DNA of 64,000 nt. Origin: Hydractinia symbiolongicarpus. Taxonomy: Eukaryota > Cnidaria > Hydrozoa > Anthoathecata > Hydractiniidae. The stretch is from assembly GCF_029227915.1 (NCBI RefSeq), contig NC_079877.1:20983851-21047850 (forward strand). Direction: 5' to 3'. Under the pieces are notes generated by a model. It had not been told where the DNA came from and did not search any database. It saw only the letters and a program-made list of their open reading frames with translations. Within the stretch, counting starts at the first letter, position 1. Each line of letters begins with the position of its first letter. Below, in pieces: positions 35,481 to 49,069 of this stretch. Position numbers and translations under genes: made by a program.

Positions 35481-36718
35481 GAAATCACGTATTTCTACGA
35501 GCCTGCGCATGGTATCATTGGTCTAGTCCTTTCAATCTCAATGGAGTACAATGTGCCAAGTCGTTTTCCTTGGCGCCCTCTCCTTATAACACAGTCAACT
35601 ACGTGCATAGCCTTCTAAAAGCTGTAATAAGGCTTTTTGCGGCATAATTAAGGACTTACTCGCAAACTACGTGGCTCCACGTGTCCACGCAAGTTGCCAT
35701 TGGTGTAGCCCTCGCAGTCTCAATGGAATACCACCTCCCAAGTTTTTTTCCTTGGGGCCAAGACGTTATATCACCTTCAACTACGCGCATAGCCTTCTAA
35801 AAGCTGTAATATGGCCTGTTGCCGCCCAATAAATGCCTTACACGTATTTCACGTAATTCTGCGAACCTGCGCATGGTATCATTGGTTTAGTCCTTTCAGT
35901 CTTAATGGACTACAACGTCCCAAGTCGTTTTCCTTGGCGGCCTCTCCTTATATCACAGTCAACTACGTGCATAGCCTTCTAAAAGCCGTAATATGGCTTT
36001 TTGCGGCATAATTAAGTTCTTACACGTAAACTACGTGGCTCCACGTGTCTGCGCAAGATCCCATTGGAGTAGACCTTGCAGTGTCAATGGACTACCACGG
36101 CCCAAGTTCTTTTCCTTGGAGCCATGGCCTTATATCACCGTCAACTATGTGCATAACCTTCTAAAATCTATAATATGGCCTTTTGCGGCCAAATTAAGGC
36201 CTTACTCGTAAATTGCGTAGTTCCACTAGGCTGCACATGGTATCATTGGTCTAATCCTTTCAGTCTCAATGCGGTACAATGTGCCAAGTCGTTATCTTAG
36301 GGCCATGACCTAATATCACTTTTAACTACGCGCATAGCCTTCTAAAAGCCGTAATATGGATTTTTTAGGCATAATTAAGACCTTACTCGTAAACTACGTG
36401 GTTCCACGTGGCCGTGCAAATTGCTACTGCTGTAGTTCTTGCAGTCTCAATGGACTACCACGTCCCAAGTTCTTTTCCTTGGCGTCATCACCTAATATCA
36501 CCTTCAGCTACCTGCATAGCCTTTAAAAGCTGTAATATGGCCTTTTGCCGCCCGATAAAGGTTTTACACGTAAATCACGTAGTTCCACGAGCGTATGCAT
36601 GGTATAATTGGTCTAGTCCTTTTAGTCTCAATGGACTAAAACGTCCCAAGTCTATTCCCTTGGAGCCATGGCCTTATATCACCGTCAACTACGTGCATAG
36701 GTTTCTAAAATCTGTAAT

Positions 36719-36848
36719 ATGGCTTTTTGCGGCCTAATTAAAGCCTAACTCGTAAATTACGTAGTACCACGAGGCTGCGCATGGTATCATTGGTCTAGAC
36801 CTTGCCGTTTCAATGGAGTACAATATGCCAAGTCGTTTTCCTTGTGAT
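36719..36848 (+). repeat. Truncated monomer (130 bp), type 2
   Basis: CGTTTTCCTTG is joined directly to TGATATGGCC, removing about 52 bp (monomer positions about 126-178). Dyads 2 to 4 remain, but the right arm of dyad 5 and the boundary stem are affected. A second copy is at 37394-37523 and two more are in the right duplicate. Confidence 0.88.
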
Positions 36849-37393
36849 ATGGCCTTTTGTCGCGCAATAAAGGTCTTACACGTAAATCACGTGGTTTCAC
36901 GAGCCTGCGCATGGTATCATTGGTTTAGTCCTTTCAGTCTCAATGGACTACAACATTTCAATTCGTTTTCCTTGGCGCCGTGTCCTTATATCACATTCAA
37001 CTACGTGCATAGCTTTGAAAAGCCGTAATATGACCATTTGCGGCATATTTAAAGCCCTACACTTAAATTACGTGGTTCCTCGTGTCCGCACAGGTTACCA
37101 TGGGTCTAGTCCTTACAGTCTCAATATACTACAACTTTCCATGTTGTTTTCCATAGCGTCATGGCCTTATATCAATGTCAACTACGTGCATAGCCTTCTA
37201 AAGGCTGTAATATGGCTTACTGCCGCCTAATAAAGGCCTTACGCGTAAATCATGTGGTTCCACGAGCCTTCGTATGGTATCATTGGTCTAGTCCTTTCAG
37301 TCTAAATGGACTGCAACGTCCCAAGTCGTTTTCCTTGGCGCCCTGTCCTTATATTGCAGTCAACTACGTGCATGGCCTTCTAAAAGCCGTAAT

Positions 37394-37523
37394 ATGGCTT
37401 TTTGAGGCATAATTAAGGCCTTACTCGTAAACTACGTGGTTGCACGAGGCTGCGCATGGTATCATTGGTCTAGTCCTTGCCGTTTCAATGGAGTACAATA
37501 TGCCAAGTCGTTTTCCTTGTGAT
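37394..37523 (+). repeat. Truncated monomer (130 bp), type 2, second copy
   Basis: Same CCTTG/TGATATGG junction as at 36719-36848 and the same length. The next monomers differ (CTTTTGTCGCGC versus CTTTGGTCACC), so the truncation has been reused in two contexts. Confidence 0.87.
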
Positions 37524-38977
37524 ATGGCCTTTGGTCACCTAATAAAGGCCTTACACGTAACACATGTGGTACCACAAGCCTGCGCATGGTATCATTGGTT
37601 TAGTCCTTTCAGTCTCAATGGACTACAATGTCCCAATTCGTTTTCCTTGGCGCCCTCTCCTTATACCACAGTCAAATACGTGCATAGCCTTCTAAAAGCC
37701 GTAATATGGCTTTTTGCTGCATAATTAAGGTCTTACTTGCAAACTACGTGACTCCACGTGTCCGTGCAAGTTGCCATTGATGTAGTCGTCGCAATCTCAT
37801 TGGACTACCACGTACCAAGTTCTTTTCTTTGGGGCCATGACCTAATACCACCTTAACTATGCGCATAGTCTTTTAAAGGCTGTAATGTGGCCTTTTGCCG
37901 AATAATAAACGCTTTACACTTAAATTACGTGGTTCCACAAGCCTGCGCATGGCATTATTGGTCTAGTCCTTTCATTCTCAATGGACTACAACGTCCCAAG
38001 TCGTTCTCCTTGGAGCCATTGCCTTATATCTCCATCACCTACGTGCATAGCCTTCTATAATCCGTAATATGGCCTTTTGCAGTCTAATTAAGGTCTTACT
38101 CGGAAACTACGTGGCTCCACGTGTCTGCGCAAAATCCGAATGGTGTAGACCTTGCAGTCTCAATGGACTACCACGTACCAAATTCTTTTCCTTGGAGCCA
38201 TGGCTTTATATCACCGTCAACTACGTGCATAGCCTTCTAAAAGCCGTAATATGACGTTTTGTCGCCTAATAAAGGACTTACACCTAAACCACGTAGTTCC
38301 ACGAGCCCGCACATGGCTTGATTGGTCTAGTCCTTTCAGTTTTAGTGGACTACAACGTCCAACTTGTTTTCCTTGGAACCATTGCCTTATATCACCGTCA
38401 ACTATGTGCATAGCCTTCTATAATCCGTAATATGGCCTTTTGTCGCTTAATAAAGGCCTTACACGTAAATCAAGTAGTTCCACGAGCCTGCCCATGGTAT
38501 CATTGCTCTATTCCTAGCAATCTCAATGCCTTGCAACGTCCCAAGTCGTTTTCCTTGGCGCCATGGACTTATATCACCGTCAACTACGCGCATAGCCTTC
38601 TAAAGGCTGCAGTATGGCCTTTTGCCGCCTAATAAAGGCCTTACACGTAAATCACGTGGTTCCACGAGCCTACGCATTGTATCATTTGTCTAGTCTCTTC
38701 ATTGCCAATGGGATACAACGTCACAAGTCGATTTCCTTGGTGCCCAGCCCTTATATTACAGTCAATTGCGTGCATAGCCTTCTAAAAGCAGTAATATGGC
38801 CTTTTGCGGCATAATTAATGCCCTACTCTTAAAGTACGTGGTTCTACGTGTCCGCACAGGTTGCCAAGAGTGTTGTCCTTGCAGTCTCAATGGACTACAA
38901 AGTCCCAATTCGTTTTCCATGGCGCCATGGCCTTATATCACCGTCAACTACGCGCATAGCCTTCTAAAGTCTGTAGT

Positions 38978-39030
38978 AAGACCTTTTGTCGCCTAATAAA
39001 CCACGTGCATAGCCTGCTAAAGGCCGTAAT
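38978..39030 (+). repeat. Severely truncated monomer (53 bp), right-domain copy
   Basis: GCCTAATAAA runs directly into CCACGTGCATAGCCTGC. It is the counterpart of 28542-28594. The right duplicate at 52.9 kb has lost this monomer within its 235-bp deletion. Confidence 0.87.
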
Positions 39031-39750
39031 ATGGCCTTTTGTCGCAAATAAAGGCCTTACACGTAAATCACATAGTTCCACGAGCCTGTGCATGGTATCA
39101 TTGGTCTAGTCCCTTCAGTCGCAATGGACTGCAACGTGCCAAGTCCTTTTCCTTTTAGCCATTGTCTTATATTACCGTCAACTACGCGCATAGCGTTCTA
39201 AATGCTGTAATATGGCCTTTTGCCGCCTAATAAAGGCTTTACACGTAAATCACGTAGTTCCACGAGGCTGAGCATGGTATCATTGGTCTAGTCCTTTCAG
39301 TCTCAAAGGACTACAACGTGCCAAGTCCTTTTCATTGGCACCATGTCGTTATATCACCGTCAACTACGTGCATAGCTTTTTATAAGCAGTATTATGGCTA
39401 TTTGAGGCGTAATTAAGGCCTTAGTCATCAATTACGTGGCTCCACGTGTCCGCATAAGTTGCCATTGGCATAGTCCTCGCAGTCTCAATGGACTACTACG
39501 TCCCATGTTTTTTTCCTTGCGGCCATGACCTCAAATCACCTTCAAAAACGCGCATAGCCTTCTAAAAGCCGTAATATGGCTTTTTGCCGCCTAATCAAGG
39601 CCTTACACGTAAATAACGTAGTTTCACGAGCCTGCGCATCTCATCATTGGTCTAATCCTTTCCGTCTCAATGGACTGCAACGTGCCAAGTCGTTTCGCTT
39701 GGCGCCATGGCCTTATAACACCGTCAACTACGCGCATAACTTTCTAAAGG

Positions 39751-42130
39751 CTGTGATATGGCCTTTTGTCGCCTATTAAAGGACTTCACGTAAATCACGT
39801 ATTTCCACGAGCCTGCGCCTGGTAACATTAGTTTAGTCCTTTCCTCCTAATAAATTACCCCGTCCAAAGCTATTTTCTTTGGGGCCATGACCTGATGTCA
39901 CCTTCAAAAACGCGTATAGCCTTCTGAAAGCCGTAATGTGGCCTTTTGCCGTTTAATAAAGGCCTTACACGTAAGTCACGTAGTTCCACGAACATGCGCA
40001 TGGCATCATTGATCTAGTCCTTTCATTCTCCATGGACTACAACGTGCCAAGGCAATTTCTTTCGCACCAAGGCCTTACATCACCGTCAACTAACTGCATT
40101 GCCTTCTAAAAGCCTTAATATGGCCTTTTGCCGCCTAATAAAAGTCTTACCCGTAAATCACGTGGTTTCACGAGTCTCTCCGCAAAGCATCATAGGTCTA
40201 GTCCTTTCAGTCTCAATGGACTGCAACGTGCCAAGTCGTTCCGCTTGGCGCCATGGCCTTTTATCACCGTCAACTACGCGCATAACTTTCTAAAGGCTGT
40301 GATATGGCCTTTTGTCGCCTATTAAATGACTTCACGTAAATCACGTATTTCCACGAGCCTGCGCCTGGTACCATTAGTTTAGTCCTTTCCTCCTAATAAA
40401 TTACCCCGTCCAAAGCTATTTTCTTTGGAGCCATGACCTGATGTCACCTTCAAAAACGCGCATAACATTCTAAAGCCATAATATGGCCTTTTGCCGCTTA
40501 ATAAAGGTCTTACAGGTAAATAACGTAGTTCCACGAGCCTGCCATGGGATCATTGGTCTAGCCCCTTCAGTCCCAATGGACTGCAACGTGCCAAGTCGTT
40601 TTCCTTGGCGCCATGGCTTTATATCACCGTCAACAACGAGAATAGCCTTCTAAGGTCTGTAATATGGCGTTTTGCCGCCTAATAAAAGCGTTACACGTAA
40701 ATCACTTGGTCCCACGATCCTCTCCGCATGGTATCATTGGTCTAATCCCTTCAGTCTCAATGGACAACAACGTGCCAAGTCCTTTTCCTTGGCCCCATGG
40801 CCTAATATCACCGTCAACTACATGCATGGCTTTCTAAAATCCGTAATATGACATTTCGTGGCATAATAAAGGACTTACACGTAAATCACGTATTTCCACG
40901 AGCCTGCGCGTGGTACCATTAGTTTAGTCCTTTCCGTCTTAATAAATTAACACGTCCAAAGTGCTTTTCCTTGGAGCCACGACCTGATATCACCTTTAAA
41001 AACGCGCATAGCCTTCTAAAATCCGTAATATGGCCTTTTGCCGCCTAATAAAAGTCTTACCCGTAAATCACGTGGTTCCACGAGTCTCTCCGCATGACAT
41101 CATAGGTCTAGTCCTTTCAGTCTCAATGGACTGCAACGTGCCAAGTCGTTTCGTTTGGCGCCATGACCTGATATCACCTTCAAAAACGCGCATAGCCTTC
41201 TAAAAGCCGTAATATGGCCTTTTGCCGCCTAATAAAGGCCTTACACGTAAGTCACGTAGTTCCACGAACATGCGCATGGCATCATTGGTCTAGTCCTTTC
41301 ATTCTCAATGGACTACAACGTGCCAAGGCGATTTCTTTCGCACCAAGGCCTTACATCACCGTCAACTAACTGCATTGCCTTCTAAAAGCCTTAATATGCC
41401 CTTTTGTCGACTATTAAAGGACTTACACGTAAATCACGTATTTCCACGATCCTGCGCATGGCACCATTAGTTTAGTCCTTTCCGTCTTAATAAATTAACC
41501 CGTCCAAAGCTATTTTCTTTGGGGCCATGACTTGATGTCACCTTCAAAAACGTGCATAGCCTTCTAAAACCGTAATATGGCCTTTTGCCGCTTAATAAAG
41601 GCCTTACAGGTAAATAACGTAGTTCCACGTGCCTGCGCATGGGATCATTGGTCTAGCCCCTTCAGTCCCAATGGACTGCAGCGTGCCAAGTCGTTTACCT
41701 TTTAGCCATTGGCTTATATTGCCGTCAACTACGCCCATAGCCTTCTAAAAGCTGTAATATGGCCTTTTGCCGCCTAATAAAGGCTTTACACGTAAATCAC
41801 GTAGTTCCACGAGCCTGCGCATGGTATCATTGGTCTAATCCTTTCAGTCTCAATGGAGTACAGTGTGCCAAGTCGTTTTCTTTGGAGCCCTGTCCTTATA
41901 TCACAGTCAAATACGTGCATAACTTTCTAAAGGCTGTGATATGGCCTTTTGTCGCCTATTAAAGGACTTACACGTAAATCACGTAGTTTCACGAGCCTGC
42001 GCATCTCATTTTTGGTCTAGTCCCTTCAGTCTCAATGGACTGCAACGTGCAAAGTCATTTTCCTTGGCGCCAAGGCCTTATATCACCGTCAACGACGCGC
42101 ATAGCCTGCTTAGGGCTGTAGTATGGCCTT
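39751..42130 (+). repeat. Right-domain monomers including a 546-bp repeat
   Basis: The stretch CTATTAAAGGACTTCACG...TTTCCTCCTAATAAATTACC at about 39.77 kb recurs at about 40.32 kb (offset 546) with the same private CTCCTAATAAATT variant. Monomers with AATAAATTACC, GTCCAAAGC and CTTCAAAAACGCGC appear here and dominate from 53.7 kb on. The ACGTGG dyad is weakened in many of them (CGTATTTCCACG). Confidence 0.82.
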
Positions 42131-43700
42131 TTGCCGCCTTATAAAAGCCTTACACGAAAATCACGTGGTTCTACGAGTCTCTCCGCATGTTATCTTTGGT
42201 CTATACCTTTCAGTCTCAATGGACTACAATGTCCCAATTCGTTTTCATTGGCGCCCTCTCCTTATACCACAGTCAAATACGTGCATAGCCTTCTAAAAGC
42301 CGTAATATGGCTTTTTGCTGCATAATTAAGGTCTTACTCGCAAACTACGTGACTCCACGTGTCCGTGCAAGTTGCCATTGATGTAGTCGTCGCAATCTCA
42401 TTGGACTACCACGTACCAAGTTCTTTTCTTTGGGGCCATGACCTAATATCACCTTCAACTACGCGCATACCCTTCTAAAAGTTGTAATATGGCCTGTTGC
42501 CGCCCAATAAAGGCCTTACACGTATATCACGTAGTTCCACGAGCCTGCGCATGGTATCATTGTTTTAGTCCTTTCAGTCTCAATGGACTACAACGTCCCA
42601 AGACGTATTCCTTGGCGGCCTCTCCTTATATCACATGTGATACTACGTGCATAGCCTTCTAAAAGCCGTAATATGGCTTTTTGCGGCATAATTAAGGTCT
42701 TACTCGTAAACTACGTGGCTCCACGTATCTGCGCAAAATCCCATTGGTGTAGACTTTGCAGTCTCAATAAACTACCACGTCCCAAGTTCTTTTCCTTGGC
42801 GTCATCACCTAATATCACCTTAACTATGCGCATAGTCTTTTAAAGGCTGTAATGTGGCCTTTTGACGAATAATAAACGCTTTACACTTAAATCACGTGGT
42901 TCCACAAGCCTGCGCATGGCATTATTGGTCTAGTCCTTTCATTCTCAATGGACTACAACGTCCCAAGTCGTTCTCCTTGGAGCCATTGCCTTATATCTCC
43001 ATCACCTACGTGCATAGCCTTCTATAATCCGTAATATGGCCTTTTGCGGTCTAAATAAGGTCTTACTCAGAAACTACGTGGCTCCACGTGTCTGCGCAAA
43101 ATCCGAATGGTGTAGACCTTGCAGTCTCAATGGACTACCACGTCCCAAGTTCTTTTCCTTGGAGCCATGGCCTTATATCACCGTCAACTACGTCCATAAC
43201 CTTCTAAAGTCTGTAATATGGCCTTTTGCGGCCAAATTAAGGCCTTACTCGTAAATTGCGTAGTTCCACTAGGCTGCGTATGGTATCATTGGTCTAGTCC
43301 TTTTAGTCTCAATGGGGTACAATGTGCTAAGTCGTTTTCCTTGGCGCCCTGTCCTTATATAACCTTCAACTACGCGCATAGCCTTCTAAAATCTGTAACA
43401 TGGCCTTTTGCCGCCTAATAAAGGCTTTACACGTAAATTACGTAGTTCCACGAGCCTGTGCATGGTATCATTGGTCTAGTCCTTTCAGTCTCAATGGACT
43501 GCAACGTGCCAAGTCGTTTTCCTTGGCTCCATGGCCTTATATCACCGTTAACTACGCGCATAGCCTTCTAAAGGCTGTAATATGGCCTTCTGTCGCGCAG
43601 TAAAAGTCTTACACGTAAATCACGTGGTTCCACGAGCCTGCGCATGGTATCGTTGGTTTTGTCCTTTCAGTCTCAATGGACTACAACGTCACAAGTCGTT
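42131..43700 (+). repeat. Block Q copy 1
   Basis: It matches 51.13-52.2 kb (offset 8988) and 55.6-57.1 kb (offset 13363-13364). Markers are the palindromic TCACATGTGATACTACG, CCGAATGGTGTAGACC and ATGTGGCCTTTTG. From about 43.26 kb only the 55.6 kb copy continues to match. Confidence 0.87.
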
Positions 43701-44520
43701 TTCCTTGCCGCCCTGCCCTTATATTACAGTCAATTGCGTGCATAGCCTTCTAAAAGCAGTAATATGGCCTTTTGCGGCATAATTAAGGCCCTACTTTTAA
43801 AGTACGTGGTTCTACGTGTCCGCACAGGTTGCCATGAGTGTTGTCCTTGCAGTCTCAATGGACTACAAAGTCCCAATTCGTTTTCCATGGCGCCATGGCC
43901 TTATATGACCTTCAACTACGCGCATAGCCTTCTAAAAGCTGTAACATGGCCTTTTGCCGCCTAATAAAGGCTTTACACGTAAATCACGTAGTTCCACGAG
44001 CCTGCGCATGGCATCATTGGTTCAGTCCTTTCAGTCTCAATGGACTACAATGTCCCAAGTCGTTTTCCTTGGCGCCCTCTCCTTATATCACAGTCAACTG
44101 CGTGCACAGCCTTCTAAAAGCCGTAATATGGCTTTTTGCGGCATAATTAAGGCCTTACTCGAAACTACGTGGCTCCACGTGTCCGCGCAAGTTGCCATTG
44201 GTGTAGCCGTCGCAATCTCATTGGACTACCACGTGCCAAGTTTTTTTCCTTGGGGCCATGACCTAATATCACCTTCAACTACGCGCATAGCCTTCTAAGA
44301 TATGCAATATGGCCTTTTGCGGCCAAATTAAGGCCTTACTCGTAAATTGCGTAGTTCCACTAGGCTGCGCATGGTATCATTGGTCTAGTCCTTTCAGTCT
44401 CAACGGGGTACAATGTGCCAAGTCGTTTTCCTTGGCGCCCTGTCCTTATATCACCGTCAACTACGTCCATAGCCTTCTAAAATCTGTAAAATGGCCTTTT
44501 GCGGCCTAATTACGGTCTTA
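43701..44520 (+). repeat. Mixed monomers leading into the 11.4-kb-type block
   Basis: The monomer at 43764 (TACTTTTAAAGTACGTGG, GTCCGCACAGGTTGCC) is related to 38796, 52751 and 57492. The one at 44309 is of the GCGGCCAAATTAAGG / CAACGGGGTACAATG class of the left domain. Near 44160 a base is missing (TTACTCGAAACTACG). No genes are present. Confidence 0.78.
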
Positions 44521-45770
44521 CTCGTAAATTACGTCGCTCCACGAGCCTGCGCATGGTATCATTGGATTAGTCCTTTCAGTCTCAATGGACTACAATGTCC
44601 CAAGTCGTTTACTTTGGCCCCCTCTCCTTATACCACAGTCAACCACGTGCATAGCCTTCTAAAAGCCGTAAAAAGGCTTTTTGCGGCATAATTAAGGACT
44701 TACTCGCAAACTACGTGGCTCCACGTGTCCGCGCAAGTTGCCATTGGTGTAGTCGTCGCAATCTCATTGGACTACCACGTGCCCAGTTTTTTTCTTTGGG
44801 GCCATGACCTAATATCACCTTCAACTACGCGCATAGCCTTCTAAAAGCTGTAATATGCCCATTTGCCGCCCAATGAAGGCCTTACATGTATATCACGTAG
44901 TTCCACGAGCCTGCGCAAGTTGCCATTGAGGTAGCCCTCGCAGTCTCAATGGACTACCACGTCCCAAGTTTTTTTTCCTTGGGGCCATGACCTAATATCA
45001 CCTTTAACTACGCGCATAGCCTTCTAAAATCTGTAATATGGCCTGTTGCCGCCTAATAAAGACCTTACACGTATATCACGTAGCTCCGCGAGCCTGCGCA
45101 TGGTATCATTGGTCTATTCCTAGCAGTCTTAATCAAACACAACTTCCCATGTTGTTTTCCATGGCGCCCTCTCCTTATACCACAGTCAACGACGCACATA
45201 GCCCTCTAAATGCTTTAATACGGCTTTTGCTGCCAATAAATGTCGTACACGTAAATCACGTGGTTCCACGAGCCTGTGCATGGTATCATTGGTGTAGTCC
45301 TTTCAATCTCAATAGACTACAACGTCCCAAGTCGTTTTCCTTGGAGCCATGGCCTTATATCACCGTCAACTACGTGCATAGCCTTCTAAAATCTGTAATA
45401 TTGCCTTTTGCGGCCTAATTACGGCCTTACTCGTAAATTACGTCGCTCCACGAGCCTGCACATGGTATCATTGGTTTAGTCCTCTCAATCTCAATGGACT
45501 AAAACGTCCCAAGCCGTTTTCTTTGAAGCCATAGCCTTATATCACCGTCAACTACGTGCATAGCCTTCTAAAATCTGTAATATAGCCTTTTGCGGCTGAA
45601 TTACGGCCTTACTCGCAAATCACGTGGTTTCACGAGCCTGCGCATGGTATCATTGGTTTAGTCCTTTCAGTCTCAATGGACTACAACGTTCCAAGTCGTT
45701 TTCGTTGGCGGCCTCTCCTTATATCACAGTCAATTACGTGCATAGCCTTCTAAAAGCCGTAATATGGCTT
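44521..45770 (+). repeat. Block shared with 11.44-12.66 kb
   Basis: Counterpart of the left-domain block at offset 33107. Differences are scattered single bases, for example TAATATTGCC at 45400 where the left copy has TAATATGGCC. The identity is much higher than among neighbouring monomers. Confidence 0.88.
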
Positions 45771-46850
45771 TTTCCAGCATAATTGAGGCCTTAATCGTAA
45801 ACTACGTGGTTCCACGTGCCAGCGGTAGTTGCCATTGGTAGTCGCAGTCGCAGTCTCAATGGACTACCACGTCCCAAGTTTTTTCCTTGGGGCCTTGACC
45901 TAATATCACCTTCAACTACGCGCATAGCCTTCTAAAAGCTGTAATATGGCCTGTTGCCAACCAATAAAAGCCTTACACGTATATCACGTAGTTCCACGAG
46001 CCTGCGCAAGTTGCCATTAGTGTAGCCCTTGCAGTCTCAATGGACTACCACGTCCCAAGTTTTTTTCCTTGGGGCCATGACCTAATATAACTTTCAACTA
46101 CGCGCATAGCCTTCTAAAAGCTGTAATATGGCCTGTTGCCGCCCAATAAAGGCCTTACACGTATATCACGTAGTTTCAGGAGCCTGCGCATGGTATCATT
46201 GGTCTAGTCCTTTCAGTCTCAATGGAGTACATTGTCCCAAGTCGTTTGCCTTGGCGCCCTGTCCCTATATCACAGTCAACTACGTGCATAGCTCTCTAAA
46301 AGCCTAAATATGACCATTTGCGGCATATATAAAGCCCTACACTTAAATTACGTGGTTCCATGTGTCGGCACAGGTTACCATAGGTCTACTCCTAACAGTC
46401 TCAATATACTACAACTTTACATGTTGTTTTTCATGGCGTCATGGCCTTATATTAATGTCATTTACGCGCATAGCCTTCTAAAGGCTTTAATACGGCTTTT
46501 TGCTGCCAAATAAATGTCTTACACGTAAATCATGTGGTCCACGAGCCTACGTATGGCATCATTGGTCTAGTCCTTTCGGTCTCAATGGACTACAATGTCC
46601 CAAGTCGTTATCCTTGGCGCCCTCTCCTTATACCACAGTCAACTACGTGCATAGCCTTCTAATAGCCGTAATATGCCTTTTTGCGGCGTAATTAAGACCT
46701 TACTCGTAAATTACGTGGTTCCACGTGTCCGCGCAAGTTGCTATTGGTCTAGTCCTTTCAGTCTAAATGGACTGTAACGTCCCAAGTCATTTTCCTTGGC
46801 GCCCTGTCCTTATATCACAGTCAACTACGTGCATAGCCTTTTAAAAGTCG
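45771..46850 (+). repeat. Mixed monomers with one divergent type
   Basis: The monomer at 46310 (GACCATTTGCGGCATATATAAAGCCC, CAATATACTACAACTTTACATG) is strongly diverged and is related to those at 37.03 and 50.62 kb. Around 45838 a short GTAGTCGCAGTCGCAGTC slippage is visible. I see only satellite here. Confidence 0.8.
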
Positions 46851-49069
46851 TAATATGGCTTTTTGAGGCATAATTAAGGCCTTACTCGAAAACTACGTGG
46901 TTCCACGTGTCCGTGCAAGTTGCTACTGGTGTAGTTCTTGCAGTCTCAATGGACTACCACGTCCCAAGTTCTTTTCCTTGGGATCATCACCTATTATCAC
47001 CTTAACTACGCACATAGCCTTTAAGAGCTGTAATATGGCCTTTTGCCGTCCGATAAAGGCTTTACACGTAAATCACGTAGTTCCACAAGCGTATGCATGG
47101 TATCATTGGTCTAGTCCTTTTAGTCTCAATGGACTAAAACGTCCCAAGTCTATTCCCTTGGCAACCTGTCCTTATATGACTTTCAACTACGCGCATAGCC
47201 TTCTAAAAGCTGTAGCATGGCCTTTTGCCGCCTAATAAAGGCTTTACACGTAAATCACGTAGTTCCACGAGCCTGCGCATTGTATCATTGGTCTAGCCCT
47301 TTCAGTCTCAATAGACTGCAACGTGCCAAGTCGTTTTCCTTTGCTCCATGGCCTTATATCACCTTCAACTACGCGCATAGCCTTCTTAAACCTGTAACAT
47401 GGCCTTTTGCCGCCTAATAAAGGCTTAACACGTAAATCACGTAGTTCCACGAGCCTGCGCATGGTATCATTGGTCTAGTCCTTTCAATCTCAATGGAGTA
47501 CAATGTGCCAAGTCGTTTTCCTTGGCGCCCTCTCCTTATACCACAGTCAACTACGTGCATAGCCTTCTAAAAGCCGTAATAAGGCTTTTTGCGGCATAAT
47601 TAAGGACTTACTCGCAAACTACGTGGCTCCACGTGTCCACGCAAGTTGCCATTGGTGTAGCCCTCGCAGTCTCAATGGACTACCACCTCCCAAGTTTTTT
47701 TCCTTGGGGCCATGACGTAATATCACCTTCAACTACGCGCATAGCCTTCTAAAAGCTGTAGTATGGCCTGTTGCCGCCCAATAAATGCCTTACACGTATA
47801 TCACGTAATTCCGCGAACCTGCGCATGGTATCATTGGTTTAGTCCTTTCAGTCTTAATGGACTACAACGTCCCAAGTCGTTTTCCTTGGCGGCCTCTCCT
47901 TATATCACAGTCAACTACGTGCATAGCCTTCTAAAAGCTGTAATATGGCTTTTTGCGGCATAATTAAGTTCTTACACGTAAACTACGTGGCTCCACGTGT
48001 CTGCGCAAGATCCCATTGGAGTAGACCTTGCAGTGTCAATGGACTACCACGGCCCAAGTTCTTTTCCTTGGAGCCATGGCCTTATATCACCGTCAACTAC
48101 GTGCATAACCTTCTAAAATCTATAATATGGCATTTTGCGGCCAAATTAAGGCCTTACTCGTAAATTGCGTAGTTCCACTAGGCTGCACATGGTATCATTG
48201 GTCTAATCCTTTCAGTCTCAATGCAGTACAATGTGCCAAGTCATTTTCCTTGGCGCCTTGTCCTTATATCACAGTCAACTACGTGCATAGCCTTTTAAAA
48301 GTCGTAATATGGCTTTTTGAGGCATAATTAAGGCCTTACTCGAAAACTACGTGGTTCCACGTGTCCGTGCAAGTTGCTACTGGTGTAGTTCTTGCAGTCT
48401 CAATGGACTACCACGTCCCAAGTTCTTTTCCTTGGGATCATCACCTAATATCACCTTAACTACGCACATAGCCTTTAAGAGCTGTAATATGGCCTTTTGC
48501 CGTCCGATAAAGGCTTTACACGTAAATCACGTAGTTCCACAAGCGTATGCATGGTATCATTGGTCTAGTCCTTTTAGTCTCAATGGACTAAAACGTCCCA
48601 AGTCTATTCCCTTGGCAGCCTGTCCTTATATGACCTTCAACTACGCGCATAGCCTTCTAAAAGCTGTAGCATGGCCTTTTGCCGCCTAATAAAGGCTTTA
48701 CACGTAAATCACGTAGTTCCACGAGCCTGCGCTTGGTATCATTGGTCTAGCCCTTTCAGTCTCAATGGATTCCAACGTGCCAAGTCGTTTTCCTTTGCTC
48801 CATGGCCTTATATCACCTTCAACTACGCGCATAGCCTTCTAAAAGCTGTAACATGGCTTTTTGCCGCCTAATAAAAGCTTTACACGTAAATCACGTAGTT
48901 CCACGAGCCTGCGCATTGTATCATTGGTCTAGCCCTTTCAATCTCAATGGACTGCAACGTGCCAAGTTGTTTTCCTTTGCTCCATGGCCTTATATCACCT
49001 TCAACTACGCGCATAGCCTTCTAAAACCTGTAACATGGCCTTTTGCCGCCTAATAAAGGCTTAACACGT
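46851..49069 (+). repeat. Tandem 8/9-monomer repeat
   Basis: 46897 recurs at 48351 and 47217 at 48671 (offset 1454, eight monomers). 47763 recurs at 49399 and 47945 at 49581 (offset 1636, nine monomers). The difference is one extra monomer of the CATGGCnTTTTGCCGCCTAATAAA class at 48671-49052. Two adjacent copies therefore differ by gain of one monomer. Confidence 0.88.
46963..46982. other. Exemplar dyad 5a: CCCAAG / CTTGGG stem around a T-rich loop
   Basis: Six-base perfect arms (46963-46968 and 46977-46982) surround an 8-nt TTCTTTTC loop. This is the form in monomers that read TCCCAAG followed by CTTGGGG or CTTGGGA. The T-rich loop is present in nearly all monomers. Confidence 0.8.

Larger units (their letters stand above)
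35481..39750 (+). repeat. Segmental duplication, left copy (N1)
   Basis: It corresponds to 49070-53480. The offset is 13588-13589 up to about 37.85 kb, 13955 from there to about 38.93 kb, and 13720 afterwards. The steps equal a 366-bp segment missing here and a 235-bp segment missing in the right copy. It includes the transition from left-domain to right-domain monomers and two type 2 130-bp monomers. Confidence 0.9.
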
